Source: an uncultured Lachnospiraceae bacterium (GTDB lineage Bacteria; Bacillota; Clostridia; Lachnospirales; Lachnospiraceae). Taken from it: a DNA stretch of 35,456 nt. The stretch spans positions 1-35,456 of the forward strand of contig CAMPAP010000145.1 of NCBI GenBank assembly GCA_946631935.1, given 5' to 3'. Position 1 is the first letter of the stretch. The number at the start of each line of letters is the position of its first letter. The translations under genes and the position numbers were made by a program. Shown one piece after another: positions 23,263 to 32,043 of this stretch. A model generated the notes under the pieces. That model saw only the letters and a list, made by a program, of their open reading frames with translations. It had not been told where the DNA came from and made no database searches.

Positions 23263-24711
23263 ATGACTGTTGAAGAATTAAAAAAATACAAGGATACCGG
23301 TAAATACGACATCGCCCCCGTGAGCCTGGAGATGCTGTCAGATATGAGGACTCCCATACAGGTTTTGAGGATCCTGAAAAAGGCTTCGGATCACTGCTAT
23401 CTGCTTGAGTCTGCCGGAGATAACGACAACTGGGGAAGATATACATTTCTCGGTTATGATCCGGGGCTTGAGATCACATGCCTTGACGGAAAGCTTAAAG
23501 TTGGAGGAACGGTAAAAGAAACCGGCAGCCCCCAGGATGACATCAGGGAAGTTCTCTCTCATTACAGAAGTCCCAGGATCCCGTCCCTTCCGCCCTTTAC
23601 CGGAGGCCTTGTGGGATATTTTGCCTACGATTATATAAAATATGCGGAAAAATCCCTTAAGATAACAAGCTATGATGAGGAGAGATTCAACGATATAGAT
23701 CTGATGCTTTTTGACAAGGTCATAGCCTTTGACCACCTGAAGCAGAAGATCATTTTGATCGTAAATATCAGGCTTGACGACGTTGAGGCTGAATATGAAA
23801 AAGCGTGTAAAGAGCTTGAAAAGATCAGGGATCTTATTGAAAACGGGGAAATGTCTGTGGATATAAAAGGTCATGCCACGGGTGAATTCGTTCCTTCCCA
23901 GAGCAAAGAAGAATTCTGTGATATGGTGCGTAAAGCCAAGAAACATATCATTGAAGGAGATATTTTCCAGATAGTTTTGTCCAACAGATTGTGCGCCGAT
24001 TTTGAAGGTTCCCTCCTTGATACCTACAGGATGCTCCGCACTATTAATCCCTCTCCTTATATGTTCTACTTCTGTTCGGATGATATAGAACTTGCCGGTG
24101 CATCCCCGGAGACTCTGGTAAAGCTTCAGGATGGAGTGCTCCACACCTTTCCTCTTGCGGGAACAAGAAAGAGGGGGCTTACGGAGGAAGAGGATAACAG
24201 GCTTAAGGAAGAACTTCTTTCCGATGAAAAAGAGCTTGCCGAACATCACATGCTGGTGGATCTGGGACGTAATGATCTTGGCAGGATCTCCAAATTCGGA
24301 ACCGTTAAGGTTGAAAGACTGAAGGATGTGCTTTTCTTCTCCCATGTAATGCATATCGGATCGACGGTAAGAGGCGAGATAAGGGATGATGAAGATGCGC
24401 TGTCTGCCATAGGAAGCGTCCTTCCTGCGGGAACTCTTTCCGGAGCACCCAAGATCAGGGCATGCGAACTGATAGATGAACTGGAACATGATAACCGCGG
24501 GATCTACGGCGGTGCCATAGGTTATATTGATTTTACCGGAAATATGGATACCTGTATTTCCATCAGGCTTGCCTATAAGAAAAACGGAAAGGTATATGTA
24601 AGGAGCGGAGCCGGCATCGTTGCGGATTCCGATCCCGAATCAGAGTTTACGGAATGTATTAACAAAGCCTCTGCAATGATAAAGGCCATTGAGAAGGCAG
24701 GGGAGGTGTGA
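23263..24711 (+). CDS. trpE: Anthranilate synthase component I
   Basis: Converts chorismate and ammonia to anthranilate, the first step of tryptophan synthesis. It is 482 residues. The N-terminal domain has the LLES motif (residues 47-50) that binds tryptophan for feedback inhibition, which favours TrpE over PabB. The C-terminal chorismate-binding domain shows IFQIVLSNR, GASPETLVKL, FPLAGTRKRG, AEHHMLVDLGRND, GTLSGAPKIRA and YGGAIGYIDFTGNMD. GGAGG (23251-23255) precedes the ATG. It is 1 nt from trpG; the other trp genes are not in the window. A weak promoter may lie at 23201-23229 (TAGACA-N17-GAAAAT). Confidence 0.95.
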   Translation: MTVEELKKYKDTGKYDIAPVSLEMLSDMRTPIQVLRILKKASDHCYLLESAGDNDNWGRYTFLGYDPGLEITCLDGKLKVGGTVKETGSPQDDIREVLSHYRSPRIPSLPPFTGGLVGYFAYDYIKYAEKSLKITSYDEERFNDIDLMLFDKVIAFDHLKQKIILIVNIRLDDVEAEYEKACKELEKIRDLIENGEMSVDIKGHATGEFVPSQSKEEFCDMVRKAKKHIIEGDIFQIVLSNRLCADFEGSLLDTYRMLRTINPSPYMFYFCSDDIELAGASPETLVKLQDGVLHTFPLAGTRKRGLTEEEDNRLKEELLSDEKELAEHHMLVDLGRNDLGRISKFGTVKVERLKDVLFFSHVMHIGSTVRGEIRDDEDALSAIGSVLPAGTLSGAPKIRACELIDELEHDNRGIYGGAIGYIDFTGNMDTCISIRLAYKKNGKVYVRSGAGIVADSDPESEFTECINKASAMIKAIEKAGEV

Positions 24712-24712
24712 C

Positions 24713-25279
24713 ATGATTCTGCTTATAGATAATTATGACAGCTTTTCCTATAATCTGTTCCAGCTGGTGGGAGAGATAAATCCCGATATAAAGGTTGTAA
24801 GAAATGATGCATTGGGGATAGAAGATATCAGAAAACTTGCTCCGTCACACATCATCATCAGTCCCGGACCCGGAAGGCCGGAGGATGCCGGCATCTGCAT
24901 AGATGTGGTAAAGGAGCTTTCCGGAGTTTTTCCGATACTGGGAGTGTGTCTCGGACACCAGTCGATCTGCGCGGCATTTGGCGCGACAGTTACCTATGCA
25001 AAGCAGCTTATGCACGGAAAAAGCTCGGTGGTCAAGATTGACAATACCTCGGTTTTGTTCAAGGGGCTTCCCGAAAAAACGCAGGTTGCAAGATATCATT
25101 CCCTTGCGGCTTTGGAAGATACCATCCCGGACTGCCTTAAGGTAACTGCGGTAACGGATGACGGAGAGGTGATGGCAGTTGAACATAAGGACCATAAGGT
25201 TTACGGTGTTCAGTTCCATCCCGAGTCCATCCTTACGCCGGATGGCAGAACAATGATAGGAAATTTCCTTAAAGTCTGA
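24713..25279 (+). CDS. trpG: Anthranilate synthase component II (glutamine amidotransferase)
   Basis: Supplies ammonia from glutamine to TrpE. It is 188 residues, standard. The start MILLIDNYDSFSYNL is diagnostic. The class I triad is Cys79 (GVCLGHQS), His169 and Glu171 (QFHPES). GGGGAGGTG at 24699-24707 precedes ATG 24713, which lies 1 nt after the trpE stop. Such subunits can also serve PabB in folate synthesis. Confidence 0.96.
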   Translation: MILLIDNYDSFSYNLFQLVGEINPDIKVVRNDALGIEDIRKLAPSHIIISPGPGRPEDAGICIDVVKELSGVFPILGVCLGHQSICAAFGATVTYAKQLMHGKSSVVKIDNTSVLFKGLPEKTQVARYHSLAALEDTIPDCLKVTAVTDDGEVMAVEHKDHKVYGVQFHPESILTPDGRTMIGNFLKV

Positions 25280-25297
25280 TCTGAAAGCCTGGCATAA

Positions 25298-25810
25298 ATG
25301 AGTGATACGGATAAAAAATATGAGATAGTTTTGGCAACGGAAGCAGATAAAGGAGAGCTGCTTTCTCTTTACGACTCCTTAAAAGGCTATGAAGGCTGCC
25401 CCTGGGATGAAGATTACCCCTCGGAGGAAACCATAGATTTTGACCTGAAAAGGGATGCGCTTTTTGTCCTTAAAGAAGACGGGATTATAAAAGCAACAGT
25501 TTCCATAGATGATGACGATCAGGTCAGTGCGCTTGAATGCTGGAATAGTGACCTTGCTCCTGAAGCAGAGATTGCAAGGATAGGAGTCCTTCCGGATTCC
25601 CAGAAAAAAGGATACGGAAAGACAATGATCGCTTTTATCATGGAAGAGGCGGGAAGACGCGGCTATAAAGGGATCAGGATGCTTGTAAACAGATATAACC
25701 AAAAAGCTATCCGTTTGTATGCAGGATTTGACTTTAATGTGGTTGGCGAGTGCCATATGTATGATGAGGATTTTCTCTGTTACGAAAAGCCTTTGCAGGC
25801 ACGCGGTTGA
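25298..25810 (+). CDS. GNAT-family N-acetyltransferase
   Basis: 170 residues. The acetyl-CoA-binding motif A appears as ARIGVLPDSQKKGYGKTMIA (QKKGYG loop) and motif B as NQKAIRLYAGFDFNVVGE. It transfers an acetyl group to an unknown amine substrate in the cytoplasm. It lies 18 nt after trpG and is followed by a strong terminator, so it is probably the last gene of the trpEG unit. The ribosome site upstream of ATG 25298 is poor. Confidence 0.9.
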   Translation: MSDTDKKYEIVLATEADKGELLSLYDSLKGYEGCPWDEDYPSEETIDFDLKRDALFVLKEDGIIKATVSIDDDDQVSALECWNSDLAPEAEIARIGVLPDSQKKGYGKTMIAFIMEEAGRRGYKGIRMLVNRYNQKAIRLYAGFDFNVVGECHMYDEDFLCYEKPLQARG

Positions 25811-25824
25811 TATGAAAAATCAGG

Positions 25825-25855
25825 AACGCTCCGGATATCTCCGGGGCGTTTTTTC
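25825..25855 (+). terminator. Terminator after the GNAT gene
   Basis: 11-bp stem AACGCTCCGGA / TCCGGGGCGTT (one G-T pair) with loop TATC, followed by six T. Confidence 0.88.
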
Positions 25856-25885
25856 TTGTGGGAAAGGGTGAAAATATGGTAATAT
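25856..25885 (+). promoter_or_regulatory. Promoter of pfkA
   Basis: TTGTGG (25856-25861), 18-bp spacer and TAATAT (25880-25885) with TG extension at 25877-25878. The leader would be about 160 nt and includes the duplicated hairpin units. It also has CCGAAA (25902-25907) and TTTCGG (25917-25922), which can pair. Confidence 0.5.
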
Positions 25886-25920
25886 ATTGGCTAGGTATGG
25901 CCCGAAATAAAGCCTGTTTC

Positions 25921-26046
25921 GGCCGGGCAAAAGCTAAAGCTTTCGCTCACATAAATGAGTGTCGCTTCGCGACAAGAATGGGAGGCCGGGCGAAAGCTAA
26001 AGCTTTCGCTCACATAAATTGATGTCGCTTACGCGACAGATAAGGA
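25921..26046 (+). repeat. Tandem 63-bp two-hairpin repeat in the pfkA leader
   Basis: Two nearly identical units (25921-25983 and 25984-26046). Each holds an AAAGCTAAAGCTTTCGC palindrome (in unit 2, GCGAAAGC-TAAA-GCTTTCGC is perfect), then TCACATAAAT, then TGTCGC/GCGACA (loops TTC and TTAC). The loops differ while the stems are kept. No coding potential. Confidence 0.8.
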
Positions 26047-26053
26047 GGAAGGT

Positions 26054-27127
26054 ATGCTTAGGATCGGTATGCTTACAAGCGGTGGTGACTGTCAGGCCTT
26101 AAATGCGGCCATGAGAGGCGTTGTAAAGACTCTCTTAAACAGCGGAACTGATGTTGAGATATATGGATTTCTTGAAGGCTATAAGGGCCTCATATACGGA
26201 AATTTCCGTATGCTTACGGGATCTGATTTTTCCGGTATCCTCACCAAGGGAGGAACGATACTCGGTTCGTCCAGAACTCCTTTTAAGACCATAACGGAAC
26301 CCGATGAAAACGGACTCGATAAGGTCGATGCAATGAAGCAGAACTATTTCAAGTTAAGACTTGACTGCCTTGTTGTTTTGGGCGGAAACGGCTCCCATAA
26401 GACTGCAAATCTGTTAAGCGAGGAGGGTCTTAATGTTGTGACTCTTCCCAAGACCATTGACAACGATCTGTGGGGAACCGATATGACTTTCGGATTCCAG
26501 TCCGCCGTTGATATCGCAACACAGGCCATCGACTGCATACATACCACCGCAGCTTCCCACGGAAGAGTATTTATCGTGGAGGTCATGGGTCATAAGGTAG
26601 GCTGGCTTACTCTGAATGCCGGAATGGCAGGAGGAGCGGATATCATCCTGGTTCCCGAGATCCCCTATGATATTGACAAGGTGGTTGACAAGATCGAAGA
26701 AAGAGAAAAGGGCGGAAGTAAATTCACCATCATTGCCGTAGCCGAAGGTGCCATTTCAAAGGATAAGGCCAAGATGTCCAAGAAGGACCGCAAGAAGGCT
26801 GATGAAAAGTCAAAATATCCTTCAGTATCATACGAGATAGCAGACCGGATCTTTCAGAAAACAGGCCGTGAAGTAAGGGTTACCGTTCCCGGCCATACAC
26901 AAAGAGGAGGAAGTCCCTGCCCTTACGACAGAGTATTTGCCACAAGGCTTGGAGCTGAAGCAGGAAAGCTCATCCTCAAGAATGAATACGGTTTTATGGT
27001 CGGTTACAGAAACCGTGAGATAGTAAAGGTACCTCTTGATGAAGTAGCGGGAAAGCTTAAATATCTTGATCCCGATGCTACCATCATCAAGGAAGCAAAA
27101 CTCACCGGAATCTGCTTCGGAGATTGA
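26054..27127 (+). CDS. pfkA: 6-phosphofructokinase, group III (mixed-substrate) type
   Basis: Phosphorylates fructose 6-phosphate in glycolysis. It is 357 residues, slightly longer than the classical ~320. Motifs are GMLTSGGDCQALNAAMRG, VLGGNGSHKTA (residues 108-118), LPKTIDNDLWGTDMTFGFQS (catalytic Asp136), EVMGHKVGWL and PGHTQRGGSP. At the nucleotide-discriminating sites it has Gly113, as in ATP enzymes, but Lys133 in PKTIDND, as in PPi enzymes, and Asn112 replaces the usual Asp of GGDG. This matches what I know of group III enzymes, so ATP or PPi use cannot be decided here. GGAGGAAGG precedes the ATG. The gene is 3 nt before dnaX. Confidence 0.95.
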   Translation: MLRIGMLTSGGDCQALNAAMRGVVKTLLNSGTDVEIYGFLEGYKGLIYGNFRMLTGSDFSGILTKGGTILGSSRTPFKTITEPDENGLDKVDAMKQNYFKLRLDCLVVLGGNGSHKTANLLSEEGLNVVTLPKTIDNDLWGTDMTFGFQSAVDIATQAIDCIHTTAASHGRVFIVEVMGHKVGWLTLNAGMAGGADIILVPEIPYDIDKVVDKIEEREKGGSKFTIIAVAEGAISKDKAKMSKKDRKKADEKSKYPSVSYEIADRIFQKTGREVRVTVPGHTQRGGSPCPYDRVFATRLGAEAGKLILKNEYGFMVGYRNREIVKVPLDEVAGKLKYLDPDATIIKEAKLTGICFGD

Positions 27128-27130
27128 TAA

Positions 27131-28741
27131 ATGTCCTACGTTGCACTGTACAGAAAATTCAGGCCTTCCTCGTTTTCCGAGGTAAAGGGGCAGGATCATA
27201 TAGTTACGACTCTCCGCAACCAGCTTATAAGCGGAAGAATTGGTCATGCCTATCTTTTTACCGGCACAAGAGGAACGGGAAAAACCACCATAGCAAGGAT
27301 CATGGCAAGGGCTATCAACTGCGAGCATCCGACGCCTGACGGTCCCTGTGGGGAATGCGACTCGTGCAGAAGCATTGCCGACGGTTCAAGCCTGAATGTG
27401 TATGAGATCGACGGAGCCTCCAATAACGGTGTTGATAATGTAAGGGCGATAATAGAAAGCGTTACATATCGTCCCACCCTTGGAAAATACAAAGTATATA
27501 TAATCGATGAAGTCCATATGATCACAAATGAGGCTTTAAACGCTCTGTTAAAGACGCTTGAAGAGCCTCCGGAGTGGGTCGTATTCATCCTTGCCACAAC
27601 CGAGCTGCACAAACTGACATCAACTGTCGTATCAAGATGCCAGAGATATGAATTCCGCAGGATCGGCATAGAATCCATAGTCCGGAGAATGCAGGAGCTG
27701 ATGGATGCCGAGGGCAGGAAGATAGATGAAAGGGCTCTTACCTATATCGCAAGAAAAGCTGACGGTTCCATGAGAGATGCTCTGTCGCTTTTGGACCAGA
27801 CCATTGCATTCAGGTCTGAAGGTGAAATCACATATGATGAGACCCTGGAGGTTCTGGGCGCTGTCGACACCGAGGTTTTCAGCAGGCTCTATAACGGTAT
27901 AATCTCAAGGAATGCAACTGCCTGCATTGGCATCATTGACGAGATAACGATGCAAGGTAAGGATATCACCCAGTTTATAACTGATTTTGTATGGTATCTC
28001 AGAAACATAATGCTCATGTGTGCATCGCCGGACACGGAATCCTTGATCGATATTTCTTCCGGTAATATGAAGCGGCTTAAGGATGATGTTGCGCGCAGCG
28101 AGCTTGATAATGTCATAAGATATGTCAGGGTATTTTCGGAGCTTTTGTCCCAGATAAGATATGCCACCCAGAAAAGAGTGTATGTGGAGATAGCATGTAT
28201 AAGATGCTGTGAACCGAGAATGGCCATAAAAGATCCCGAGGCACTAAATGACAGGGTTTCGGCACTTGAAGAGATCATAAAAAACGGAAACTTTTCCGTT
28301 TCTTCCATGCAGATAAACGCCGCTTCCGAAGGGGATCCCAAGCCTGAAGTAAAAACCTCTGTTTTAAGGGCTGAGATGCCCAAAGCGGTTCCCGATGATA
28401 TAAGAAAAGTCATAGAATGCTGGTCCGATATCCTTTCTGACAGTAAGGATGAACTCAGGGCGATCCTCAGAAAATGCAAACCGGTTCTCGGAGATGACGG
28501 AAAGCTCATAATATATCTTCCCGAAGGCGATATGGGTGTAAAGCTTATGGCTGAGCCGGATCTGTCAGGGGAGCTTTCAGAAGTTTTCGAAGACCGTGTC
28601 GGAAAGACTGTGGATTATATCGTGAAAGCCGCCGAAAGCGGAGATATGTTCGATAACGGTATCTACGATCTCAGAAATCTAGTAAAACCCGGAGCATTAA
28701 ATGTTCCGATAGAATCAGAAGATGAAACGGAGGAAATATAA
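27131..28741 (+). CDS. dnaX: DNA polymerase III subunits gamma/tau
   Basis: Clamp-loader ATPase of the replisome. It is 536 residues. The start MSYVALYRKFRPSSFSEVKG is diagnostic. Walker A GTRGTGKTT is at residues 45-52/53. The zinc-binding cysteines are Cys64, Cys73, Cys76 and Cys79. Walker B region: IIDEVHMITNEALNALLK. SRC finger-like VSRCQRYEF follows. The C-terminal third is variable, as usual. It starts 3 nt after pfkA and abuts ybaB. Confidence 0.97.
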   Translation: MSYVALYRKFRPSSFSEVKGQDHIVTTLRNQLISGRIGHAYLFTGTRGTGKTTIARIMARAINCEHPTPDGPCGECDSCRSIADGSSLNVYEIDGASNNGVDNVRAIIESVTYRPTLGKYKVYIIDEVHMITNEALNALLKTLEEPPEWVVFILATTELHKLTSTVVSRCQRYEFRRIGIESIVRRMQELMDAEGRKIDERALTYIARKADGSMRDALSLLDQTIAFRSEGEITYDETLEVLGAVDTEVFSRLYNGIISRNATACIGIIDEITMQGKDITQFITDFVWYLRNIMLMCASPDTESLIDISSGNMKRLKDDVARSELDNVIRYVRVFSELLSQIRYATQKRVYVEIACIRCCEPRMAIKDPEALNDRVSALEEIIKNGNFSVSSMQINAASEGDPKPEVKTSVLRAEMPKAVPDDIRKVIECWSDILSDSKDELRAILRKCKPVLGDDGKLIIYLPEGDMGVKLMAEPDLSGELSEVFEDRVGKTVDYIVKAAESGDMFDNGIYDLRNLVKPGALNVPIESEDETEEI

Positions 28742-29083
28742 ATGGCCAAAAGAGGCGGATTTCCCGGAGGCGCAATGCCCGGGAATATGGCTAATCTGAT
28801 GAAGCAGGCGCAGCGCATGCAGCGTCAGATGGAAGAAGGAAGAAAGGAGCTTGAGTCCACTGAATTTAACGGTTCCGCAGGCGGCGGTGCAGTACAGGTT
28901 ACCATAAACGGTGCAAGGGATGTTCTTTCCATTACTCTCGATAAGGATATAGTGGATCCCGATGATGTCGAGACTCTTCAGGATTCCATACTTGCCGCCA
29001 TCAAGGATGCAATGGACAAAGCTGACGCTGCGGGCGAACAGATCATGGGAGGCCTTAACGGAATGCCTCCGGGGTTATTCTAA
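28742..29083 (+). CDS. ybaB: YbaB/EbfC-family nucleoid-associated protein
   Basis: 113 residues. The family pattern is clear: a Gly/Met-rich start (FPGGAMPGNMANLMKQAQ), a helix, GSAGGGAVQVTINGARDVLS, then a helix ending in the Gly-rich tail EQIMGGLNGMPPGLF. It binds DNA as a dimer. The ATG follows the dnaX stop directly, and its own stop is followed directly by recR, the classic dnaX-ybaB-recR order. Confidence 0.97.
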   Translation: MAKRGGFPGGAMPGNMANLMKQAQRMQRQMEEGRKELESTEFNGSAGGGAVQVTINGARDVLSITLDKDIVDPDDVETLQDSILAAIKDAMDKADAAGEQIMGGLNGMPPGLF

Positions 29084-29686
29084 ATGGAGCTTTACAGCGG
29101 ATATGTAAACAGACTGGTCTCTGAACTTGCCGCACTTCCCGGGATAGGCGATAAATCGGCCCAGAGACTTGCTTTCCATATGATAAATATGCCTCCGGAA
29201 AAGGTTAAGCGTCTTGCCGACACCATGATGGAGGCGAGAAGCAGAGTTAAGTACTGCTCGCTCTGCTATACCCTTACCGATGAGGAAGTGTGTCCGGTTT
29301 GCGCAAATACCGCAAGGGATCATTCTCTTATCATGGTGGTGGAGGATACCCGGGATATGGCTGCTTATGAAAAAACCGGAAAATTTGAAGGCGTATACCA
29401 TGTCCTTCATGGCGCTATTGCCCCGATGCTGGGTATAGGACCATCGGATATCAAGATAAAGGAACTGGTGGAAAGATGCTCTGAGGAAGGAAAGGTAAGT
29501 GAAGTCATACTTGCCACAAATTCCAGTATCGAAGGCGAGACCACGGCAATGTATATCAGCAAACTCATCAAACCTTTGGGAGTCAAGGTTACACGTATTG
29601 CCAGCGGAGTACCCGTGGGCGGAGATCTGGAGTACATCGATGAGATAACCCTTGCCAGGGCACTTGACGGCAGGATAGAGATTTAG
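29084..29686 (+). CDS. recR: Recombination protein RecR
   Basis: 200 residues, standard. It acts with RecF and RecO in loading RecA at gaps. An N-terminal helix-hairpin-helix is visible (LAALPGIGDKSAQRLAFH). The zinc finger uses Cys58, Cys61, Cys70 and Cys73, and the Toprim domain contains VVEDTRDMAAYEKTG and GVYHVLHGAIAPMLGIGP. It starts immediately after the ybaB stop. No terminator is seen before galM 36 nt later. Confidence 0.98.
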   Translation: MELYSGYVNRLVSELAALPGIGDKSAQRLAFHMINMPPEKVKRLADTMMEARSRVKYCSLCYTLTDEEVCPVCANTARDHSLIMVVEDTRDMAAYEKTGKFEGVYHVLHGAIAPMLGIGPSDIKIKELVERCSEEGKVSEVILATNSSIEGETTAMYISKLIKPLGVKVTRIASGVPVGGDLEYIDEITLARALDGRIEI

Positions 29687-29722
29687 ACGTAAGAAAAACA
29701 GATTGATTTTGGAGGTAATGAT

Positions 29723-30766
29723 ATGTCTGTAACATCTGAGAATTTCGGAACGAGCAGGGATGGAAGAGAGATAAAGCTTTATACAATTACGGGCAGCACC
29801 GGGATGACGGCTAAGGTCACTAATCTGGGTGCGATCCTCGTTAGTCTTATCGTTCCCGATAAGGACGGAAATAAAGAGGATGTTGTTCTCGGATTTGACA
29901 AGGGTGAAGATTATTACGGAAATCCCAGCTTTTTCGGAGCTACAGTAGGTCCGTGTGCAAATCGTATCGGAAACGCATCCTATGAGATAGACGGTGTGAA
30001 TTACATACTTGATGTGAATGACAACGGAAGGAACAATCTTCATTCACATTATGAGAACGGATACCATAAAAGGATCTGGGAGGCTGTTGAAGGTGACGAC
30101 AGTGTCACATTTACCATTGAAGATCCCGGAACCCTTGGCTTTCCCGGCAACAAAAAGATGTCCGTAACCTACACTGTCACCGCGGATAATGAACTTAAGC
30201 TTTATTATCACGGAACAAGTGATGAAAAGACTATTTTAAATCCCACCAACCATTCATATTTTAATCTTGACGGATTTAAGGCTGGAAGCATTGTGGGACA
30301 TTCCATCAAACTTGAAGCGGACGAATTCACTCCCACCGACAATGAGTCCATCCCAAGCGGAGAGATTGCCTCTGTAAAGGGAACTCCCATGGATCTGACA
30401 GAAAAGACCGTTATTGGAGATCATATAGACGATGATTATAAGCAGCTGCAGTTTGCCGGAGGATATGATCATAACTTCTGTATCAGGGGCTATGACGGCA
30501 CTATGAGAAAGGCTGCCACCGTATGGGCTGAAAAGTCATCAAGAGTGATGGAGGTTTATACGGATCTTCCGGGTGTTCAGTTCTATGCGGGCAATTTTAT
30601 CGCTGAGGGACAGGTTGGCAAGGAAGGTGCCGTTTTCAATAAAAGATACGGACTTTGCCTTGAGACACAGTTCTATCCGGATGCCATCAATCATCCCAAT
30701 TTTCCAAGCCCTGTATTTGGTCCTGACAGGGAGCTTAAGACTACAACCATATATGCATTCAAATGA
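29723..30766 (+). CDS. galM: Aldose 1-epimerase (mutarotase)
   Basis: Interconverts alpha and beta anomers of sugars such as galactose. It is 347 residues. Substrate-binding and catalytic residues are visible: His107 (NLHSH), His177 in NPTNHSYFNL as the catalytic acid, and Glu314 in CLETQFYPD as the base. GPCANRIGNASY is also typical. GGAGG at 29711-29715 precedes ATG 29723. It may be read from the same transcript as recR. Confidence 0.96.
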   Translation: MSVTSENFGTSRDGREIKLYTITGSTGMTAKVTNLGAILVSLIVPDKDGNKEDVVLGFDKGEDYYGNPSFFGATVGPCANRIGNASYEIDGVNYILDVNDNGRNNLHSHYENGYHKRIWEAVEGDDSVTFTIEDPGTLGFPGNKKMSVTYTVTADNELKLYYHGTSDEKTILNPTNHSYFNLDGFKAGSIVGHSIKLEADEFTPTDNESIPSGEIASVKGTPMDLTEKTVIGDHIDDDYKQLQFAGGYDHNFCIRGYDGTMRKAATVWAEKSSRVMEVYTDLPGVQFYAGNFIAEGQVGKEGAVFNKRYGLCLETQFYPDAINHPNFPSPVFGPDRELKTTTIYAFK

Positions 30767-30782
30767 TCTTTAAAAGGATATA

Positions 30783-31970
30783 ATGGCAAGACTTCGTGCT
30801 ATAAAAGGCGGCAGATCCGATGATGATCCCCGCGAAAGTTACAAGAGCAAACTGAAAAAACACAGGGCAATGAATATGTACAAAACAGGGATATTCATTG
30901 TCCTTGTTGTGGTCATTGCCATAATCATCTATGCAAGATATGAATCCCATGTCTATACCGGGTATGAGGTCCTTGATTCCAATGAAAGGATCGCACCCGA
31001 ATCACAGAATGATGTAAGGCTCGGAGACCGGTTCGTATCCTACAGCCACGACGGAATCCATTGTATTGACTCATCGGGACGCACGGTCTGGGATCAGGGA
31101 TATGAGATACAGGACATCAAGATGGATATCTGCAATGACGTGGTGGCAGTGGCATCCTATAACGGCCGTGATATCTATATTCTGAATAAAGATGAAAAAC
31201 TTGGAAGCTTTAAGACCAATCTTCCCATACGTGATATTGCGGTTTCGGAAACCGGCCGTGTCACTGCGGTTTTAAATTCATCGGACTCTGCGCTCATCAA
31301 TACATACTCTCCTGCAGGAGACCTTCTCTACAGCGGGCAGATGCATATGTCCGGAAGCGGATATCCCGTTTCCATAGCATTATCTCCGGGCGGGAATCTT
31401 TTGTGTGTAAGTTTTATTTACGTTGATGCAGGTACCATCAAATCGACAGTCGCCTTCTACAACCTTACTGAGGTGGGCGATAACTATACGGACTTTCTTG
31501 TAAGCAGCTATGATTATACGGATCTCATCGTTCCCGAGGTGGGATTTCTTGATGACTCAACAGCGTATGCCGTGGGTGATGAAAGGTTCATGATCTATAA
31601 AGGCTCAGACCAGCCCGAGTCCATAGGGGAACACCTTTTCAGGGATGAGATCAAGTCTGTCTATGCGGGAAATGGCTATCTTGCCCTGGTGTTTAAGGGT
31701 GATGAGACGAAATACAGAGCGGATGTTTACAATACATCCGATGATCTTGTGGGAAAGTTTGATATCGATTTTGATTATTCGGATATTCTTTTCGAAAAAG
31801 ATGATCTTGTGATATACAACGAATCCCGCTGCCTTATCTATACATACAGGGGCAGGGAGAAATTCGACGGAAGCTTCAGAAACGGAGTCAGACTCATTGT
31901 GCCGACGGATAAGGCGTACAGATATGTCCTGTCGACCCAGATATCCGTTGAAAATATCAGACTAAACTGA
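30783..31970 (+). CDS. DUF5711-family membrane-anchored protein, beta-propeller-like
   Basis: 395 residues. A basic cytoplasmic N-terminus is followed by one membrane segment at residues 35-51 (TGIFIVLVVVIAIIIYAR); the rest is probably outside. The outer part has recurring blades of WD/PQQ-like strands, for example VSYSHDGIHCIDSSGRTVWD, VVAVASYNGRDIYILNKD and VTAVLNSSDSALINTYSP. This fits the DUF5711 family common in Lachnospiraceae, whose function is unknown. AAAAGGATATA precedes the ATG. It is convergent with the flagellin gene. Confidence 0.87.
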   Translation: MARLRAIKGGRSDDDPRESYKSKLKKHRAMNMYKTGIFIVLVVVIAIIIYARYESHVYTGYEVLDSNERIAPESQNDVRLGDRFVSYSHDGIHCIDSSGRTVWDQGYEIQDIKMDICNDVVAVASYNGRDIYILNKDEKLGSFKTNLPIRDIAVSETGRVTAVLNSSDSALINTYSPAGDLLYSGQMHMSGSGYPVSIALSPGGNLLCVSFIYVDAGTIKSTVAFYNLTEVGDNYTDFLVSSYDYTDLIVPEVGFLDDSTAYAVGDERFMIYKGSDQPESIGEHLFRDEIKSVYAGNGYLALVFKGDETKYRADVYNTSDDLVGKFDIDFDYSDILFEKDDLVIYNESRCLIYTYRGREKFDGSFRNGVRLIVPTDKAYRYVLSTQISVENIRLN

Positions 31971-32037
31971 GACGGCGGAACTGTCCCCTATGTTTCGTCT
32001 TTGCTTTTGAAACGGCGGAACCGTCCCCTGTTTCACC
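31971..32037 (+). repeat. Two copies of a GGGACGGTTC-core repeat between convergent genes
   Basis: Copy A (31971-31999, starting GACGGCGGAACTGTCCCCTA) and copy B (32010-32037, starting AAACGGCGGAACCGTCCCCT) lie 40 bp apart. They are read in reverse complement relative to the copy at 8048-8070. ACGG/CCGT and GAAAC/GTTTC can pair within copy B, but no U-run follows, so it is not a standard terminator. Confidence 0.65.
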
Positions 32038-32043
32038 TAAGTT

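Noticed and set aside
23338..24489. Long minus-strand open frame (383 codons) inside trpE
   Set aside because: It is fully antisense to a gene with clear family motifs, its protein shows no recognisable domain, and no ribosome site or promoter supports it.
25921..26046. Possible CRISPR-like repeats
   Set aside because: Only two units, adjacent without spacers, each made of two hairpins, and no cas genes nearby.
29075..30043. Long minus-strand open frame across recR and galM
   Set aside because: It mirrors two well-identified genes and crosses their intergenic gap; the translated product looks like an antisense shadow.
31971..32043. Bidirectional terminator between DUF5711 and flagellin genes
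   Set aside because: The hairpins are short or bulged and no T-run follows on either strand; the sequence is better explained as a repeat pair.
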